In this document: positions 43,413 to 52,867 of the stretch, one piece after another
Position numbering within the stretch: position 1 is the first letter of the stretch
Layout: every line of letters starts with the position of its first letter
Assembly (NCBI GenBank): GCA_045104975.1
Contig: JBGCCY010000011.1
Location: 1 to 64,000, forward strand
Length of the DNA: 64,000 bases
Direction of reading: 5' to 3'
Origin: CAJQQY01 sp045104975
Lineage (GTDB): Bacteria; Bacteroidota; Bacteroidia; Chitinophagales; Saprospiraceae
Program-made: the position numbers and the translations under genes
Notes under the pieces: generated by a model
The model's input: only the letters and a program-made list of their open reading frames with translations
What the model was told of the DNA's origin: nothing
The model's database searches: none

Positions 43413-43483
43413 TATTCTAAATTAAATAGCATGAAAGAAGTTCCAGATTTTTAAAATATTGAAACTCTAAATAAATTAGAATA
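43413..43483. repeat. TATTCTAA-ended dispersed repeat, copy 1
   Basis: A 71-base element with terminal inverted repeats TATTCTAA (43413-43420) and TTAGAATA (43476-43483) and an inner imperfect palindrome around TTCCAGATTTTTAAAAT. It starts 21 bases after the stop of the DinB gene. A diverged copy is at 52868-52934, also just after a minus-strand stop, and the core recurs in the terminator at 31816. Confidence 0.65.
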
Positions 43484-43504
43484 AGATTTATGCATAAATT
43501 AATT

Positions 43505-44008
43505 TTATTCATTTAAAATATTCAAATCATAATCTTCATAAAATCCTAAATCTTTATCGCACATAAGTTTGGTGAAGAATGCGATCTGTCCAACATGGTA
43601 AGAAAAATGTTCGGTGATGTGGATGATGATACTGATGCCAGAATAATTGAATCCTTGGACATTTCGTTTCCGAAGCAGTTCATCATCAGAGATATTTTCC
43701 ATGACTTGAATTGCCTTCTCGGTTACCGCAGTTATTTTTTCACGTAATTCTTTTTTGGAAAAACCACCCTCTGCAGAAAATTCTACATCTCGATTACGAG
43801 TATCTTTTTCATTTCCCAAACTTGAGTGAGCATACTGAGTAATGTTTCCACATAAATGTAAAATCAAATTTCCAATACTATTCGTATTCGCATTTGGTTT
43901 TTTCCAAACTTGATCTTCAGATAATTGTTGAAGACATTTTTCGATTCGAGGAAGATTGAGTGAGAAGTAATAAATGCTTTGCTGGGTGAATTCCTTGGAG
44001 ATTTTCAT
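43505..44008 (-). CDS. DinB family protein
   Basis: A 167-residue four-helix protein of the DinB/YfiT metal-binding superfamily. The expected three histidines are visible: one in SIGNLILHLCGNI and two in IIIHITEHFSYHVGQI. Family members bind a divalent metal and include thiol S-transferases; the substrate here is unknown. Its ATG overlaps the stop of the OmpA-family gene by four bases (ATGA), so the two are translationally coupled. Confidence 0.85.
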   Translation of the reverse strand: MKISKEFTQQSIYYFSLNLPRIEKCLQQLSEDQVWKKPNANTNSIGNLILHLCGNITQYAHSSLGNEKDTRNRDVEFSAEGGFSKKELREKITAVTEKAIQVMENISDDELLRKRNVQGFNYSGISIIIHITEHFSYHVGQIAFFTKLMCDKDLGFYEDYDLNILNE

Positions 44009-45231
44009 TGAGACGAAAAATTATTTTTATTTTTAAAAATGACAATCTCAACTCTACGATTGAGCTGTCGACCTTCCATAGTTTGGTTGTCGGCCTTGGG
44101 AACAAGTTCGCCTTTTCCGATGACTTCTGAGGAAGTATTTTTAAAAAAATCATAGCGGTTCAAATAATTTTGTACAGCAGTTGCTCTCTTTTCTGAAAGT
44201 TTTTGATTGTACTCTTCTGACCCCATATTGTCGGTATGTCCAAGGTATTTAATTTGTTCGGGAGCCAAATATTGAATTTGCAAAGCAAAACTATCGAGCT
44301 TACTTTGAAATTCTTTTTTGATTTGAATATCATCAAAACTAAAAGCGACCAGAGGTACCTCAAAAATTAAAGTATCTTTTTCATTCCAATTTCGGTTGGG
44401 TAAAATTGGTTTGATGATTTTTACAACTTCAGGTTGAATGGTTGAATCATTTTCAAAAGGTTTATCAAAGAAGTTTTTATTCCAAGTTTTCCGACTTCGA
44501 TCCTCTGGAGTTTGGTCAACTGAAATTTTGTTAGTGTGTCGATAATCTTGTTTGTATAATTTATCTTTTCGGGTTAGATATTCCTCACAGATCTTTTCAT
44601 TTTGATCCACGGGAATTAATTGAATATCATCAATCAGAATCACGATGTCTCCTTTTTTATTACTAATCTCTTTTCGAGTTGCAGTAATTTCTTTTTTTGA
44701 AAAATAACCGATGGTAAGAAATTTTTCATCACCAGTTGCTTTATAAATTGCTTGGACTTTTCGCCAGCCTGTTTCCTTATCTTCTTCCATCTCTTGCTCA
44801 ATGGTAAATTTCAAAGTAGGTTTGAAATTAAGTGGATTTTTTTCGCCAGCAATTAATTCTTCTTCAGAAAAAAGTGTTTCAATCAGATAATCGTCTCGAT
44901 TTAGATTATGGAGGAAAAAAGATAGTTGGTAATTTTTTCCTTTTTGGAGAGGGCATAAAATTTTAGTGTATAAATAGACTCGACGAGCCAATGGATGAAA
45001 GGTATTTTCGACGACGATCAATTCAGAGATATCTCCTTCGTGAGGAATCCGTAAAGCTTTATCAGTTACGGTTAAATCATAAGGAGGTATTCTAAACCAA
45101 GCTTCCGCGGCGCATTTGGCACCAAACTCTTCGCATTCATTGATGTCTTCAAAACTTGGATTAGCTAAAAAATTTTGACTCCAAAGAGAAGTTGAAAATA
45201 AAAGAAAGAAGATAAAAGTTGATTTTTTCAT
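44005..45231 (-). CDS. OmpA family lipid/peptidoglycan-binding outer-membrane protein
   Basis: A 408-residue exported protein: signal peptide (STFIFFLLFSTSLWSQ), an N-terminal carbohydrate-binding-like beta domain (about 20-215, ANPSFEDINECEEF at its start and DIVILIDDIQLIPVD at its end) and a C-terminal OmpA domain (about 290-400). The OmpA domain shows FSFDDIQIKKEF, IKYLGHTDNMGSEEYNQKLSEKRATAVQNYL and GRQLNRRVEIVIF, including the Asp and Arg that bind the diaminopimelate of peptidoglycan (TDNMG and NRRVE). It is coupled to DinB by a 4-base overlap. Confidence 0.88.
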   Translation of the reverse strand: MKKSTFIFFLLFSTSLWSQNFLANPSFEDINECEEFGAKCAAEAWFRIPPYDLTVTDKALRIPHEGDISELIVVENTFHPLARRVYLYTKILCPLQKGKNYQLSFFLHNLNRDDYLIETLFSEEELIAGEKNPLNFKPTLKFTIEQEMEEDKETGWRKVQAIYKATGDEKFLTIGYFSKKEITATRKEISNKKGDIVILIDDIQLIPVDQNEKICEEYLTRKDKLYKQDYRHTNKISVDQTPEDRSRKTWNKNFFDKPFENDSTIQPEVVKIIKPILPNRNWNEKDTLIFEVPLVAFSFDDIQIKKEFQSKLDSFALQIQYLAPEQIKYLGHTDNMGSEEYNQKLSEKRATAVQNYLNRYDFFKNTSSEVIGKGELVPKADNQTMEGRQLNRRVEIVIFKNKNNFSSQ

Positions 45232-45372
45232 AACGTCAAGGAATAAAATTTAGGAATAGTCAAAATGTTGTAAATTATTGTTTGACAATTCCTTAAGTAG
45301 ATAGTTTTATCAAAAACCAATCACTTAAGTATAACGCTAAGAAACAGGAAGGAGACATATTTTAATAAAAAA

Positions 45373-45407
45373 AGGTTTGCAAAACTCGTCAAGAATTTAG
45401 CACACCT
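45373..45407 (-). terminator. Terminator after the aminotransferase gene
   Basis: AGGTTTGC (45373-45380) pairs with GCACACCT (45400-45407) with one mismatch; on the minus strand seven T follow. It lies about 30 bases after the aminotransferase stop at 45438. Confidence 0.55.
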
Positions 45408-45437
45408 CTTTTTATATAAAAGTACAAGTACTTTAAA

Positions 45438-46646
45438 TTAATTTAATTTAGCAAGTGCTTCTTTTATTCTTCGCATTGCCTCAGTTAATTGTTCTTCACT
45501 TGCTGCATAGGAAATTCTAAAGCAATTATTATCTCCAAATGCAGATCCAGCAACAGCTGCTACATGAGCATTTTGCAATAAATATTCACAAAATTCACTT
45601 GAATTATTGATGGTAGTTTTCCCATCAGTTTTTCCATAAAAAGAACTTATGTCTGGAAAGAAATAAAAAGCTCCTTGAGGATTATTAGTTTTTACACCAG
45701 GGATTTCATCCAATAAAGATTTGACTAAATCTCTTCTTTTTTGGAATGCTTCTTTCATTTTGTGGGTTGGAGTCAAATCAGCGGTCAATGCATGCGCACC
45801 AGCCATTTGGCCAAAAGCAGTTGCTCCACTTGTAAATTGCCCTTGAATTTTTGCACAAGCTTTAGCAATCCAGGTTGGTGCTCCCATGTATCCTAATCTC
45901 CATCCAGTCATCGCAAATCCTTTAGCAAATCCATTAACTGTTACCGTTCGATCTTTTACATTTTCGAAAGATCCAATGCTGACATGCTTGTCTGTGAAAT
46001 TGATATACTCATAAATTTCGTCAGAAACGATGGTAATATTTTCATGTTGAGCGACAACAGCAGCGATGTCTTTTAATTCATCATGCGTATAAACTGAACC
46101 AGTTGGATTACATGGTGAAGAGAATAAAACCATTCTTGTCTTTTCAGTAATGGCTTCCTTGAGTTGATCGCCAGTTACTTTAAAATCTTTTTCAATTCCT
46201 CCACTTACCGGAACTGGAGTTGCCCCTACCATTTTTACAATCGCAGAATAAGACACCCAATATGGAGCTAAAATTACACATTCATCACCTTCGTTTAACA
46301 ATGCCAAACATAGATTTGCAATGGACTGTTTTGCACCATTAGAAACTACAATTTGATTAATATCAAAATCTAAATTATTATCACGTTTGAATTTTGTAAC
46401 AATAGCTTTACGTAATTCTACTAAGCCAGGAACTGGAGTATATTTAGTGTACCCATCTGACAAAGCTTGCACCGCCGCATCCTTGATATGTTGAGGTGTG
46501 TCAAAGTCAGGTTCACCCAAGCTTAAACTAATAACATCGTGACCTTCAGCAGCTAAATCACGAGCCATTTGAGCCATTTTGATCGTCGCAGATTCAGACA
46601 TTTGCAGGACTAGTTGCGAAAGATTTTGAGTAATTGTTGAAGACAT
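45438..46646 (-). CDS. Pyridoxal phosphate-dependent aminotransferase, aspartate aminotransferase type
   Basis: Cytoplasmic class I aminotransferase of 402 residues, most like the Igamma aspartate/prephenate aminotransferases. Landmarks: SLSLGEPDFDTPQHI, DGYTKYTPVPGLVELRKAI, the cofactor contacts SNGAKQSI, LFSSPCNPTGSVY and SDEIYEYINF, the Schiff-base lysine in NGFAKGFAMTGWRLGY, and the substrate-carboxylate arginine in CFRISYAASEE. I use the ATG at 46646 (MSSTITQNLS); an upstream ATG at 46688 adds 14 basic residues not usual in the family. Confidence 0.92.
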   Translation of the reverse strand: MSSTITQNLSQLVLQMSESATIKMAQMARDLAAEGHDVISLSLGEPDFDTPQHIKDAAVQALSDGYTKYTPVPGLVELRKAIVTKFKRDNNLDFDINQIVVSNGAKQSIANLCLALLNEGDECVILAPYWVSYSAIVKMVGATPVPVSGGIEKDFKVTGDQLKEAITEKTRMVLFSSPCNPTGSVYTHDELKDIAAVVAQHENITIVSDEIYEYINFTDKHVSIGSFENVKDRTVTVNGFAKGFAMTGWRLGYMGAPTWIAKACAKIQGQFTSGATAFGQMAGAHALTADLTPTHKMKEAFQKRRDLVKSLLDEIPGVKTNNPQGAFYFFPDISSFYGKTDGKTTINNSSEFCEYLLQNAHVAAVAGSAFGDNNCFRISYAASEEQLTEAMRRIKEALAKLN

Positions 46647-46821
46647 TATTTTAGATGTTTTAATGATTTGTATTTTCTGCCTAATCAAGCAGCTGAATTA
46701 AAAAAATAAGCGCAAAAATAATTGTTTTTCGCAACTAAGGTATTTAATTTTTTAGGTTTTTACAATGAGTAATTACGGAGAAATAGGGGAGAGGTTGCTT
46801 TGGGGATATTCGATATTCAAA

Positions 46822-46856
46822 AAAACTCCCCAAGAAGTAAATTCTTGGAGAGTTTT
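46822..46856 (-). terminator. Terminator after the CotH-protein gene
   Basis: AAAACTCCCCAAGAA (46822-46836) pairs with TTCTTGGAGAGTTTT (46842-46856), 15 bp with one mismatch-like C-A position, 5-base loop. On the minus strand the 3' arm ends in a T run. It is 42 bases after the stop at 46899. Confidence 0.8.
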
Positions 46857-46898
46857 GAAAAATAATTATTTGGATAAAAACGGATTTGGAAATCCGTC

Positions 46899-49691
46899 CT
46901 ACATTTTCATCAGTCGTTTTACCACAGCACCATTGTCTGTCACGATGCGTAATAAATACATTCCGCTACTCCAACTTTTTTCCATTGGAATAGAGAATAA
47001 ATGATTGCCTTCAGAAAGTTGTCCTTTGCTCTGACCCATTATTTTTTGACCATGGAGAGTATACATTTCGATCACCACGTTTTCTGTTTTTCCTAAATCA
47101 AATTCTACATTTAAGTATTCCTGAAATGGGTTAGGGAAGGCATTCAAATTTAAGATATGACTTCCTTCTAATTCAGAAACATTAGTTTCACATTCAGTTG
47201 TGAAAGTTGTTGTAATATATCCACTCAGAGAAGTTTCGCAAATAGATCGAACTTCTAATTCATATTCAGTACATGGATTCATACCAAAAAATTCAAATTC
47301 GATTTCTGTAGTAGAAGCAGAAGTCCAGTCAACTGTTCCAATTTCTCGATACCTAACTTCATAACTAATCGTATTGAAAGGTCCTTCCCAACCTGCATTC
47401 ACTCCATATAATTGAGGCGTGACTACTAGTGCATCAGGCTTACCACATGGAATCCCAGGGATGAAAAATGCTGTTACAACATCTTCCATTTCCATTGCGA
47501 CCTCAATTGCAGCAGCAAATTGATCAGGTCCAAAAGATTGATTCGCTACTTCCCAATGATCGAAAGACCAATTTACCGCAGGAGCAGCTTCTAATGCTAC
47601 ATCAATTCCTCCAAAGTAATCTCCGACATAAGGAAATTGATTAGGAATAAAAGTATTGACTTTTACTTTATTTGGAGAGTTGGCAGGTTCAATATTTACT
47701 GTCAAAGGATAAGGGCCAGTTACATCATAACAATCCACAATACCTTGGTCAATATTATCGCATCGAGTTAATATGAAATCTTTGAGTGTTTGTACATTGT
47801 CTTGCCAATCATCGTAAGAATCTCCGCCATTTCCCCATCGATCGATATGTCTAGTCATTTCAGGTTCGATAACTGAAACCATACTATCCACCAATCCGAT
47901 CATATAATCACAACCGAAAAAGGAGTTATTCAAATCAGCATAACGATTGATATAAAGTTGTCTAAAATCTTCATTTTCATAAAGGTTCGTAAATATTTCA
48001 ATGTGTCCTTCGAAGTCAGAACCAATCAATTCCACATTACATGGATCTGCATTTGCTGAGGTACTTGGTACACCAGTATAATTGATATAATGTCCAAAAG
48101 TTGCATCTTCATCCCAAAGGATATATCTCCATTTTTGAGCTCCACCATCAGGATCTCGGCCTCGCCACCAAGCTGTATTCCAATTCAACCAATCCGCACT
48201 TACAATATGTGCATGGAGTAAAACATAGTCAATCAGACTAAGTACTTCCATTTGATCTTCGACAAGAGCATAGTTAGCTGCATCAGTCATATCATTATTA
48301 AAAATGAAGTCTCGCATGGTATCCCAATCATCTCTACTTCCATACTCTTCCCAAGTTCCTCCCCATGTTTTGATAACATCAATCCATTCTTTTCCTTGGT
48401 CATAATAGTAGTCTGTAAAATCATGATCGTCTACTTTTTCACGCATATCATATACTCCCCAATATTCTCCGTTGACATAAACAACACAAAATTTGGATGT
48501 TCTTTCATCCATTTCCAAATCAGCTAATTGAGATAGTGTATGGACATATGCATCTCGAATGTGGGCACCATCTTCTGATTGATAATTATCATTAGCGGCT
48601 GCCTTGAACATCAACCTTTGGTAATCAGTTCTATCTTTTTGTTCAAAAATTTGTCCTGAGACATCATCATCATATCCTGTTTGATCTCTCATAATCCAAT
48701 CAAATCCTCGTTGAGGATATGCCCATGAATCATTTCCATGCTTGTTATATTCACCTTGTCCTTCGTCTACTTCGTTTCCATCTTCATCAAACAATTCAAA
48801 ATATCCAAGAGGTTCAGGCTGACTTCCACCAAGTAGCGCATTTATTTCAGCTCCACCTGAAACAGAAACAACAGGTACAGTATGAACCTCATCAATAAAA
48901 TAAGTATTTGTAGTAATAAAACTTGGTAAGATGTTAGGATCATTGTGAAAAGCAGTTGCTCTTAAAACTGTTGTATTGGAAATGACAATATCACTCGAAT
49001 AAACAGTCGAAGTATTAGAAGGTCGACTTCCGTCTGTGGTGAATCGAACAGTCGTATTAGCAGGCACGGTAATTCCAACAGTTACTTGAGCAGAATAAAA
49101 TCCAGCAACTGTAGAGAAAACAGGTTTCTCTGCATAGCCTTCATAAATAGTTCCATTAGTATTTCCAGGAGTTGGATTGATACTTACTCCCCAATTACCA
49201 TTTGCGTCTTTTCCATAAGAATGATGAATTTGATTAGGGATGGTTAATTCATTAAAATCAATGACAGTTCCATTAGGATCAGATAAAACAATATCTTCAT
49301 TGTTTTTCGTTTGGGTTACTCGAAAACTACTGTGGAGTGATCCTCCAAAATTGCCATCAAGACCTGAACACCAAATTCTTAAATAACCACCTGCATTGAT
49401 CATCGTTCCTGCTGGAATTTCCCATTTATCAGGATTCCCTAATCGATCACTTAAAAAATATCCTCCAATATCAACAGCAGAACTTCCTTGATTTTGCAAT
49501 TCAATCCAATCATCATTATCATCATTGAAGCTGTTAAAGTCTCCTTGATTGGCTGCGGAGAATTCACTAATAACGATTTGTGAATGAAGGTGAATACCTA
49601 GAAGCATTAAAATGGAAAATGAGAATAGTCTTAGGTTTTTTTGAAAAAAAGGTAAATTATGGGTCATATCGAAATAGGTTTTATTCATCAA
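46899..49691 (-). CDS. CotH kinase family protein with lamin-tail domain and T9SS type A signal
   Basis: A 930-residue secreted multidomain protein. After the signal region (ends GIHLHSQ) comes a lamin-tail domain (about 38-165; VISEFSAANQG, DDWIELQNQG, GGYFLSDRLGNPDKW), then a chitobiase C-terminal-like strand domain (FTTDGSRPSNTSTVYSS), and the CotH kinase-like domain (about 270-640) with VVYVNGEYWGVYDMREKVDD and RYILWDEDATFGHY. A fibronectin III domain follows (YEVRYREIGTVDW, TEYELEVRSIC). The end, NAFPNPFQEYLNVEF ... GMYLLRI ... VKRLMKM, is a type A sorting signal. Such proteins are thought to act on cell-surface proteins; substrate unknown. The exact start among several ATGs is uncertain. 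Confidence 0.88.
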   Translation of the reverse strand: MMNKTYFDMTHNLPFFQKNLRLFSFSILMLLGIHLHSQIVISEFSAANQGDFNSFNDDNDDWIELQNQGSSAVDIGGYFLSDRLGNPDKWEIPAGTMINAGGYLRIWCSGLDGNFGGSLHSSFRVTQTKNNEDIVLSDPNGTVIDFNELTIPNQIHHSYGKDANGNWGVSINPTPGNTNGTIYEGYAEKPVFSTVAGFYSAQVTVGITVPANTTVRFTTDGSRPSNTSTVYSSDIVISNTTVLRATAFHNDPNILPSFITTNTYFIDEVHTVPVVSVSGGAEINALLGGSQPEPLGYFELFDEDGNEVDEGQGEYNKHGNDSWAYPQRGFDWIMRDQTGYDDDVSGQIFEQKDRTDYQRLMFKAAANDNYQSEDGAHIRDAYVHTLSQLADLEMDERTSKFCVVYVNGEYWGVYDMREKVDDHDFTDYYYDQGKEWIDVIKTWGGTWEEYGSRDDWDTMRDFIFNNDMTDAANYALVEDQMEVLSLIDYVLLHAHIVSADWLNWNTAWWRGRDPDGGAQKWRYILWDEDATFGHYINYTGVPSTSANADPCNVELIGSDFEGHIEIFTNLYENEDFRQLYINRYADLNNSFFGCDYMIGLVDSMVSVIEPEMTRHIDRWGNGGDSYDDWQDNVQTLKDFILTRCDNIDQGIVDCYDVTGPYPLTVNIEPANSPNKVKVNTFIPNQFPYVGDYFGGIDVALEAAPAVNWSFDHWEVANQSFGPDQFAAAIEVAMEMEDVVTAFFIPGIPCGKPDALVVTPQLYGVNAGWEGPFNTISYEVRYREIGTVDWTSASTTEIEFEFFGMNPCTEYELEVRSICETSLSGYITTTFTTECETNVSELEGSHILNLNAFPNPFQEYLNVEFDLGKTENVVIEMYTLHGQKIMGQSKGQLSEGNHLFSIPMEKSWSSGMYLLRIVTDNGAVVKRLMKM

Positions 49692-49804
49692 ATATTAATC
49701 ATGTAATATTAATAAAAAACCTACAGATAACTTTCCTTAGAAATACTTAAAATAAGATTTGTCGTATGATGCGCAATGGAAATATTGGTTTTTGGAAAAT
49801 AAAA

Positions 49805-49834
49805 AGGAGTTATCAAAATAAATTGATAACTCCT
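49805..49834 (-). terminator. Intrinsic terminator
   Basis: Perfect 12-bp stem AGGAGTTATCAA / TTGATAACTCCT with a 6-base loop; on the minus strand a T-rich tail follows. It ends the di-heme peroxidase gene. Confidence 0.85.
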
Positions 49835-49857
49835 CTATTTAAGATGTGGTAATTTTA

Positions 49858-51225
49858 TTAATTACATCCTAATTCGTTGGCAGCTAAAGGATCATTGAAA
49901 GGGAAACAATTGCCAGAAGGTAAACTCTCTGGCTCGTATCTTTTCAAATCCGGGTCACGTAATCCATTTTCCAAAAATGCTGTAATCGCATTGACTTCAT
50001 TGTCAGTCAAATTTAATGGAACAAAATCCTCTGCTAAATGTGAGGAAGGAACGGAAGAACTTTCAGCAATTCCAATATTTTTATAAATGACTACATCTCG
50101 TACATTTCTAAGACTAGATCCATGTCCAAAAAATGGAGAATCAGCCATATTGTATAATTGTGGTACTTTGAATTTATATTTATCCTCATCTAATTTCGTA
50201 AACCCACCTCGTCCTAATTCTGTTGCTGCAAAGTCTGGTTTGAAAACTTCCTCAGGACACTCTGACAAATCTTTCATTCCGTATGAATGAAATTCCATCG
50301 AATTTAAGGCTGGTCCATTATGGCAATTCCCACAATTTGCTTTTCCAAAAAATAATATTGCTCCTTCTTTTTCTAAATCAGACAAAGCTAATTCGTCCCC
50401 TCGTAACCATTTTTGAAAAGGTGCTTTGTTAGCAAATAAAGTTCTTTCGTAAGCTGCAATGGCAAGTCCTGCATTTTTTAATGTATATCTTTCTGAAACA
50501 TCTGTATTGGCAAAAGCTTGGTCAAACATCTCTTGGTAAGAAGGATATTTTGTGAAAAAATCTGGATTTACTTCCATTCTATGAACTCCTAATCCAGCAA
50601 TTGCTTGAGTTTCCAAACCTTCAAAGCCTAAGGAGTTGGTTTCAATTGGAGTGCCTTCAGTCCATTCACTTTCCGTTCCTTCATTTACGTCAGTTGCTCC
50701 AAATTGACCATTCCACAACATTACTTTTTGATAGGCTCCATTCATCGCAGTTGGTGTTCTAATTGGTTGAACATCAAGTTCAGCTCCTTGATATAAAGCA
50801 CCTTTTACTCGACCTTCTCCATTTACCCCAAAACCAATTCCACCTTCTGAAATTCCTTGAAATCTGCCTGCTTGAAATCCTGCCGATGCGAAATGGCAAG
50901 AAGCGCAAGAGTAAGTACCTTCCGATATTTCCTTCATAGGATTAAGTGCCAATCCCGTTTCATGATATAGCAATTGACCTAAGGCAACTTTTTCAGTAGA
51001 AATAGGATTATTAGGATCTTGAGGAATATTGTTAAAATCATCGCTTTCTGGAAGTACAAAATGATTGACTCCAACTCCATTAGAAGCAGTTGCAAGAGTT
51101 TCTGTCAAATCAGTATCTAACTGTAAGTTTCTAGAAATTTCTCCACTTCCACTATCAGAATCATCTTTTTTACAAGAGGCGATGAATAATCCTAAACATA
51201 AGGCAAGTATAATCTGTTTTCCCAT
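49858..51225 (-). CDS. Di-heme cytochrome c peroxidase family (MauG-like) lipoprotein
   Basis: A 455-residue lipoprotein (lipobox FIASC, C18) with two c-type heme sites, CASCH (107-111) and CGNCH (298-302), at the spacing of bacterial di-heme peroxidases. Conserved regions include LGQLLYHETGLALN, RTPTAMNGAYQKVMLWNGQ, NAGLAIAAYERTL and KVPQLYNMADSPFFGHGSSL. It reduces peroxide using electrons from small cytochromes, or oxidises another substrate like MauG; which of the two cannot be told. Its hemes need the Ccm machinery, two parts of which are at 25.7-29 kb. Lone gene. Confidence 0.9.
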   Translation of the reverse strand: MGKQIILALCLGLFIASCKKDDSDSGSGEISRNLQLDTDLTETLATASNGVGVNHFVLPESDDFNNIPQDPNNPISTEKVALGQLLYHETGLALNPMKEISEGTYSCASCHFASAGFQAGRFQGISEGGIGFGVNGEGRVKGALYQGAELDVQPIRTPTAMNGAYQKVMLWNGQFGATDVNEGTESEWTEGTPIETNSLGFEGLETQAIAGLGVHRMEVNPDFFTKYPSYQEMFDQAFANTDVSERYTLKNAGLAIAAYERTLFANKAPFQKWLRGDELALSDLEKEGAILFFGKANCGNCHNGPALNSMEFHSYGMKDLSECPEEVFKPDFAATELGRGGFTKLDEDKYKFKVPQLYNMADSPFFGHGSSLRNVRDVVIYKNIGIAESSSVPSSHLAEDFVPLNLTDNEVNAITAFLENGLRDPDLKRYEPESLPSGNCFPFNDPLAANELGCN

Positions 51226-51370
51226 TTGATATGACTTTTGATAATTTTTTATAGTATGTTATACTTGGAAATTCAAAAAGCATGCCCATCAAAGTGAGAT
51301 AATCACATTGAAATTACTTTTAATTGGTTAATTTAAAATGGTGAGGTTATAAGAATAGTAACAAAGTGAG

Positions 51371-51378
51371 TATTTTTG
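51371..51378 (+). promoter_or_regulatory. Candidate -7 box for the methyltransferase gene
   Basis: TATTTTTG matches TAnnTTTG and ends 18 bases before the ATG at 51397, giving a short leader of about 12 bases. No good upstream TTG at the usual spacing. Confidence 0.45.
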
Positions 51379-51396
51379 TAAAAATTAAATAATAAG

Positions 51397-52143
51397 ATGT
51401 CAATAGAAAATAAGGAATTGAAATCTAAGTCTTCTTCAATTTTTAGATTCAAACAATTTCAAATCGAACAAAATGGATGTACGATGAAAGTTGGTACAGA
51501 TGGAGTTTTATTAGGAGCTTGGTGTGATGTTCATGGAAAAAAGGAAATTCTAGATATAGGAACAGGAACAGGAGTGATCGCTGTGATGCTTGCTCAACGA
51601 AAATTAGATGCAAATGTGGATGCCGTAGAAATTGATTCGACTGCTTGCCAAACTGCGAAAGAAAATATGCTTAATAGTCCTTTTTCAGATAGGTTGAATT
51701 GCATGGAAGAATCCATCCAAGATTTTGCCAAAACGACTCGTAAAGAGTATGATTTAATTGTTTGTAATCCTCCATTTTTTACTGGAGGGACTCTATCTGC
51801 ACAGACGAGTAGGAATGAGGTACGGCATACCATTAAATTACCGAATGGAGATTTATTCAATAGTGTTCAAAGGCTATTAAAAAAAGATGGAAAATTTTGT
51901 GTGGTTTTACCTTTTATTGAAGGATTGCGATTTAAGGAATTAGCTCAAAATTATAATTTATACTGCACTAAAGTCACTCAAGTTAAATCTAAAAAGGATA
52001 AGCCTATTGGGCGATTATTATTAGAATTTGAAAAAGTAAATAAACCAGAAATTACTGATGAATTAATTATTCAGTTTGAAAAGCGGAATGACTTTACACC
52101 AGATTATATTGCCTTGACTAAAGATTTTTATTTGAAAATGTAG
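51397..52143 (+). CDS. tRNA1(Val) (adenine(37)-N6)-methyltransferase, YfiC/TrmN6-like
   Basis: Class I SAM-dependent methyltransferase of 248 residues. Motif I is ILDIGTGTGVIAVMLAQ, motif II AVEIDS, and the catalytic motif IVCNPPFF marks an N6-adenine enzyme. FRFKQFQIEQNGCTMKVGTDGVLLGAW at the start is the diagnostic N-terminal block of YfiC-type tRNA A37 methyltransferases. Residues RNEVRHTIKL follow NPPF as in this group. Cytoplasmic, lone gene with a terminator. Confidence 0.88.
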   Translation: MSIENKELKSKSSSIFRFKQFQIEQNGCTMKVGTDGVLLGAWCDVHGKKEILDIGTGTGVIAVMLAQRKLDANVDAVEIDSTACQTAKENMLNSPFSDRLNCMEESIQDFAKTTRKEYDLIVCNPPFFTGGTLSAQTSRNEVRHTIKLPNGDLFNSVQRLLKKDGKFCVVLPFIEGLRFKELAQNYNLYCTKVTQVKSKKDKPIGRLLLEFEKVNKPEITDELIIQFEKRNDFTPDYIALTKDFYLKM

Positions 52144-52165
52144 AAAGAAAAGTTAGTCATAAAAA

Positions 52166-52232
52166 AAAGCTCGCTATCATTCATTCTCTGGTTATTCTTT
52201 TTGTACCAAATGATAGCAAGCTTTTTTTATTA
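52166..52232 (+). terminator. Intrinsic terminator
   Basis: Arms 52166-52181 and 52209-52224 pair over 16 positions (AAAGCT, one mismatch, GCTATCATT) with a 27-base loop and a T run. The long loop contains CTCTGGTTATTC. It ends the methyltransferase gene. Confidence 0.72.
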
Positions 52233-52273
52233 AAAAAGGGAAAAAATACATTCGTATTATTTCCCTTTTTAAT

Positions 52274-52546
52274 TTAAGATGGGGGTTGTGGAGCAGACTC
52301 TTCAGTCTGAACAATAATTTTTTTAGCCATTTCTAAAATAGTTGTGTCATTGATGTTAACGATTCCGCCTTCAGGTCCCGCTTGGAGATGCCATTTTGGT
52401 GGTTCTCCTGGTGTTTTTTTAGCTCCAAAAAAGTTTCTTACGGTTTGTTCTTCGAGATTTAAATCATGTGCAATTTTTGAAATGCTACCAGTTGGAAGTG
52501 CATGTTTGATATTTCTTAATTCTTTGAAGGTAATATTCATATTCAT
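52274..52546 (-). CDS. Small HTH-like putative DNA-binding protein
   Basis: A 90-residue protein. ITFKELRNIKHALPTGSISKIAHDLNLEEQTVRNFFGAKK looks like a helix-turn-helix: a hydrophobic helix, a Gly turn and a second helix with basic and polar residues. It continues with a short strand part and ends proline-rich. No signal peptide. It may be a regulator, but I do not recognise a named family. Confidence 0.65.
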   Translation of the reverse strand: MNMNITFKELRNIKHALPTGSISKIAHDLNLEEQTVRNFFGAKKTPGEPPKWHLQAGPEGGIVNINDTTILEMAKKIIVQTEESAPQPPS

Positions 52547-52748
52547 AGAAGTTTTAGAAAATTAATGAATAAAAGAATTGAAACCAGAGAATAGTAATTG
52601 TTTGGGAAAAATAAAACTTTCAGAATTAAAATCAAAACATTTTAAATAAAAAATAATAATAATTTTGATAAAAGTGGATTTTGGGATATTTAATGAATAT
52701 TTTCAATCGTAATATGTGTTAGTTTTTATACGAGCGTTTTATTCTAAA

Positions 52749-52791
52749 AAAAAATCTACAAATAAGGATTTCACTCATTTGTAGATTTTTT
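52749..52791 (-). terminator. Perfect 15-bp hairpin, probable terminator of the MORN gene
   Basis: AAAAAATCTACAAAT (52749-52763) pairs with ATTTGTAGATTTTTT (52777-52791), loop of 13 bases, T run on both strands. It is 150 bases beyond the MORN-gene stop, with the dispersed repeat in between. Confidence 0.75.
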
Positions 52792-52867
52792 AAATATAAG
52801 AATTAGTTAAATATAGCTCAAAAAAATCAGTTTAATTTTACTTTTTTAAAATTAAAAAAATAGATTT

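Noticed and set aside
45270..45300. Sequence resembling the end of a T9SS sorting domain (GIVKQ and stop) after the OmpA-family start region
   Set aside because: An in-frame stop lies directly before it and no upstream homology continues; a chance similarity.
46765..47004. 79-codon plus-strand frame
   Set aside because: It overlaps the 3' end of the CotH-protein gene in antisense and contains that gene's terminator hairpin (46822-46856); no domain or signal.
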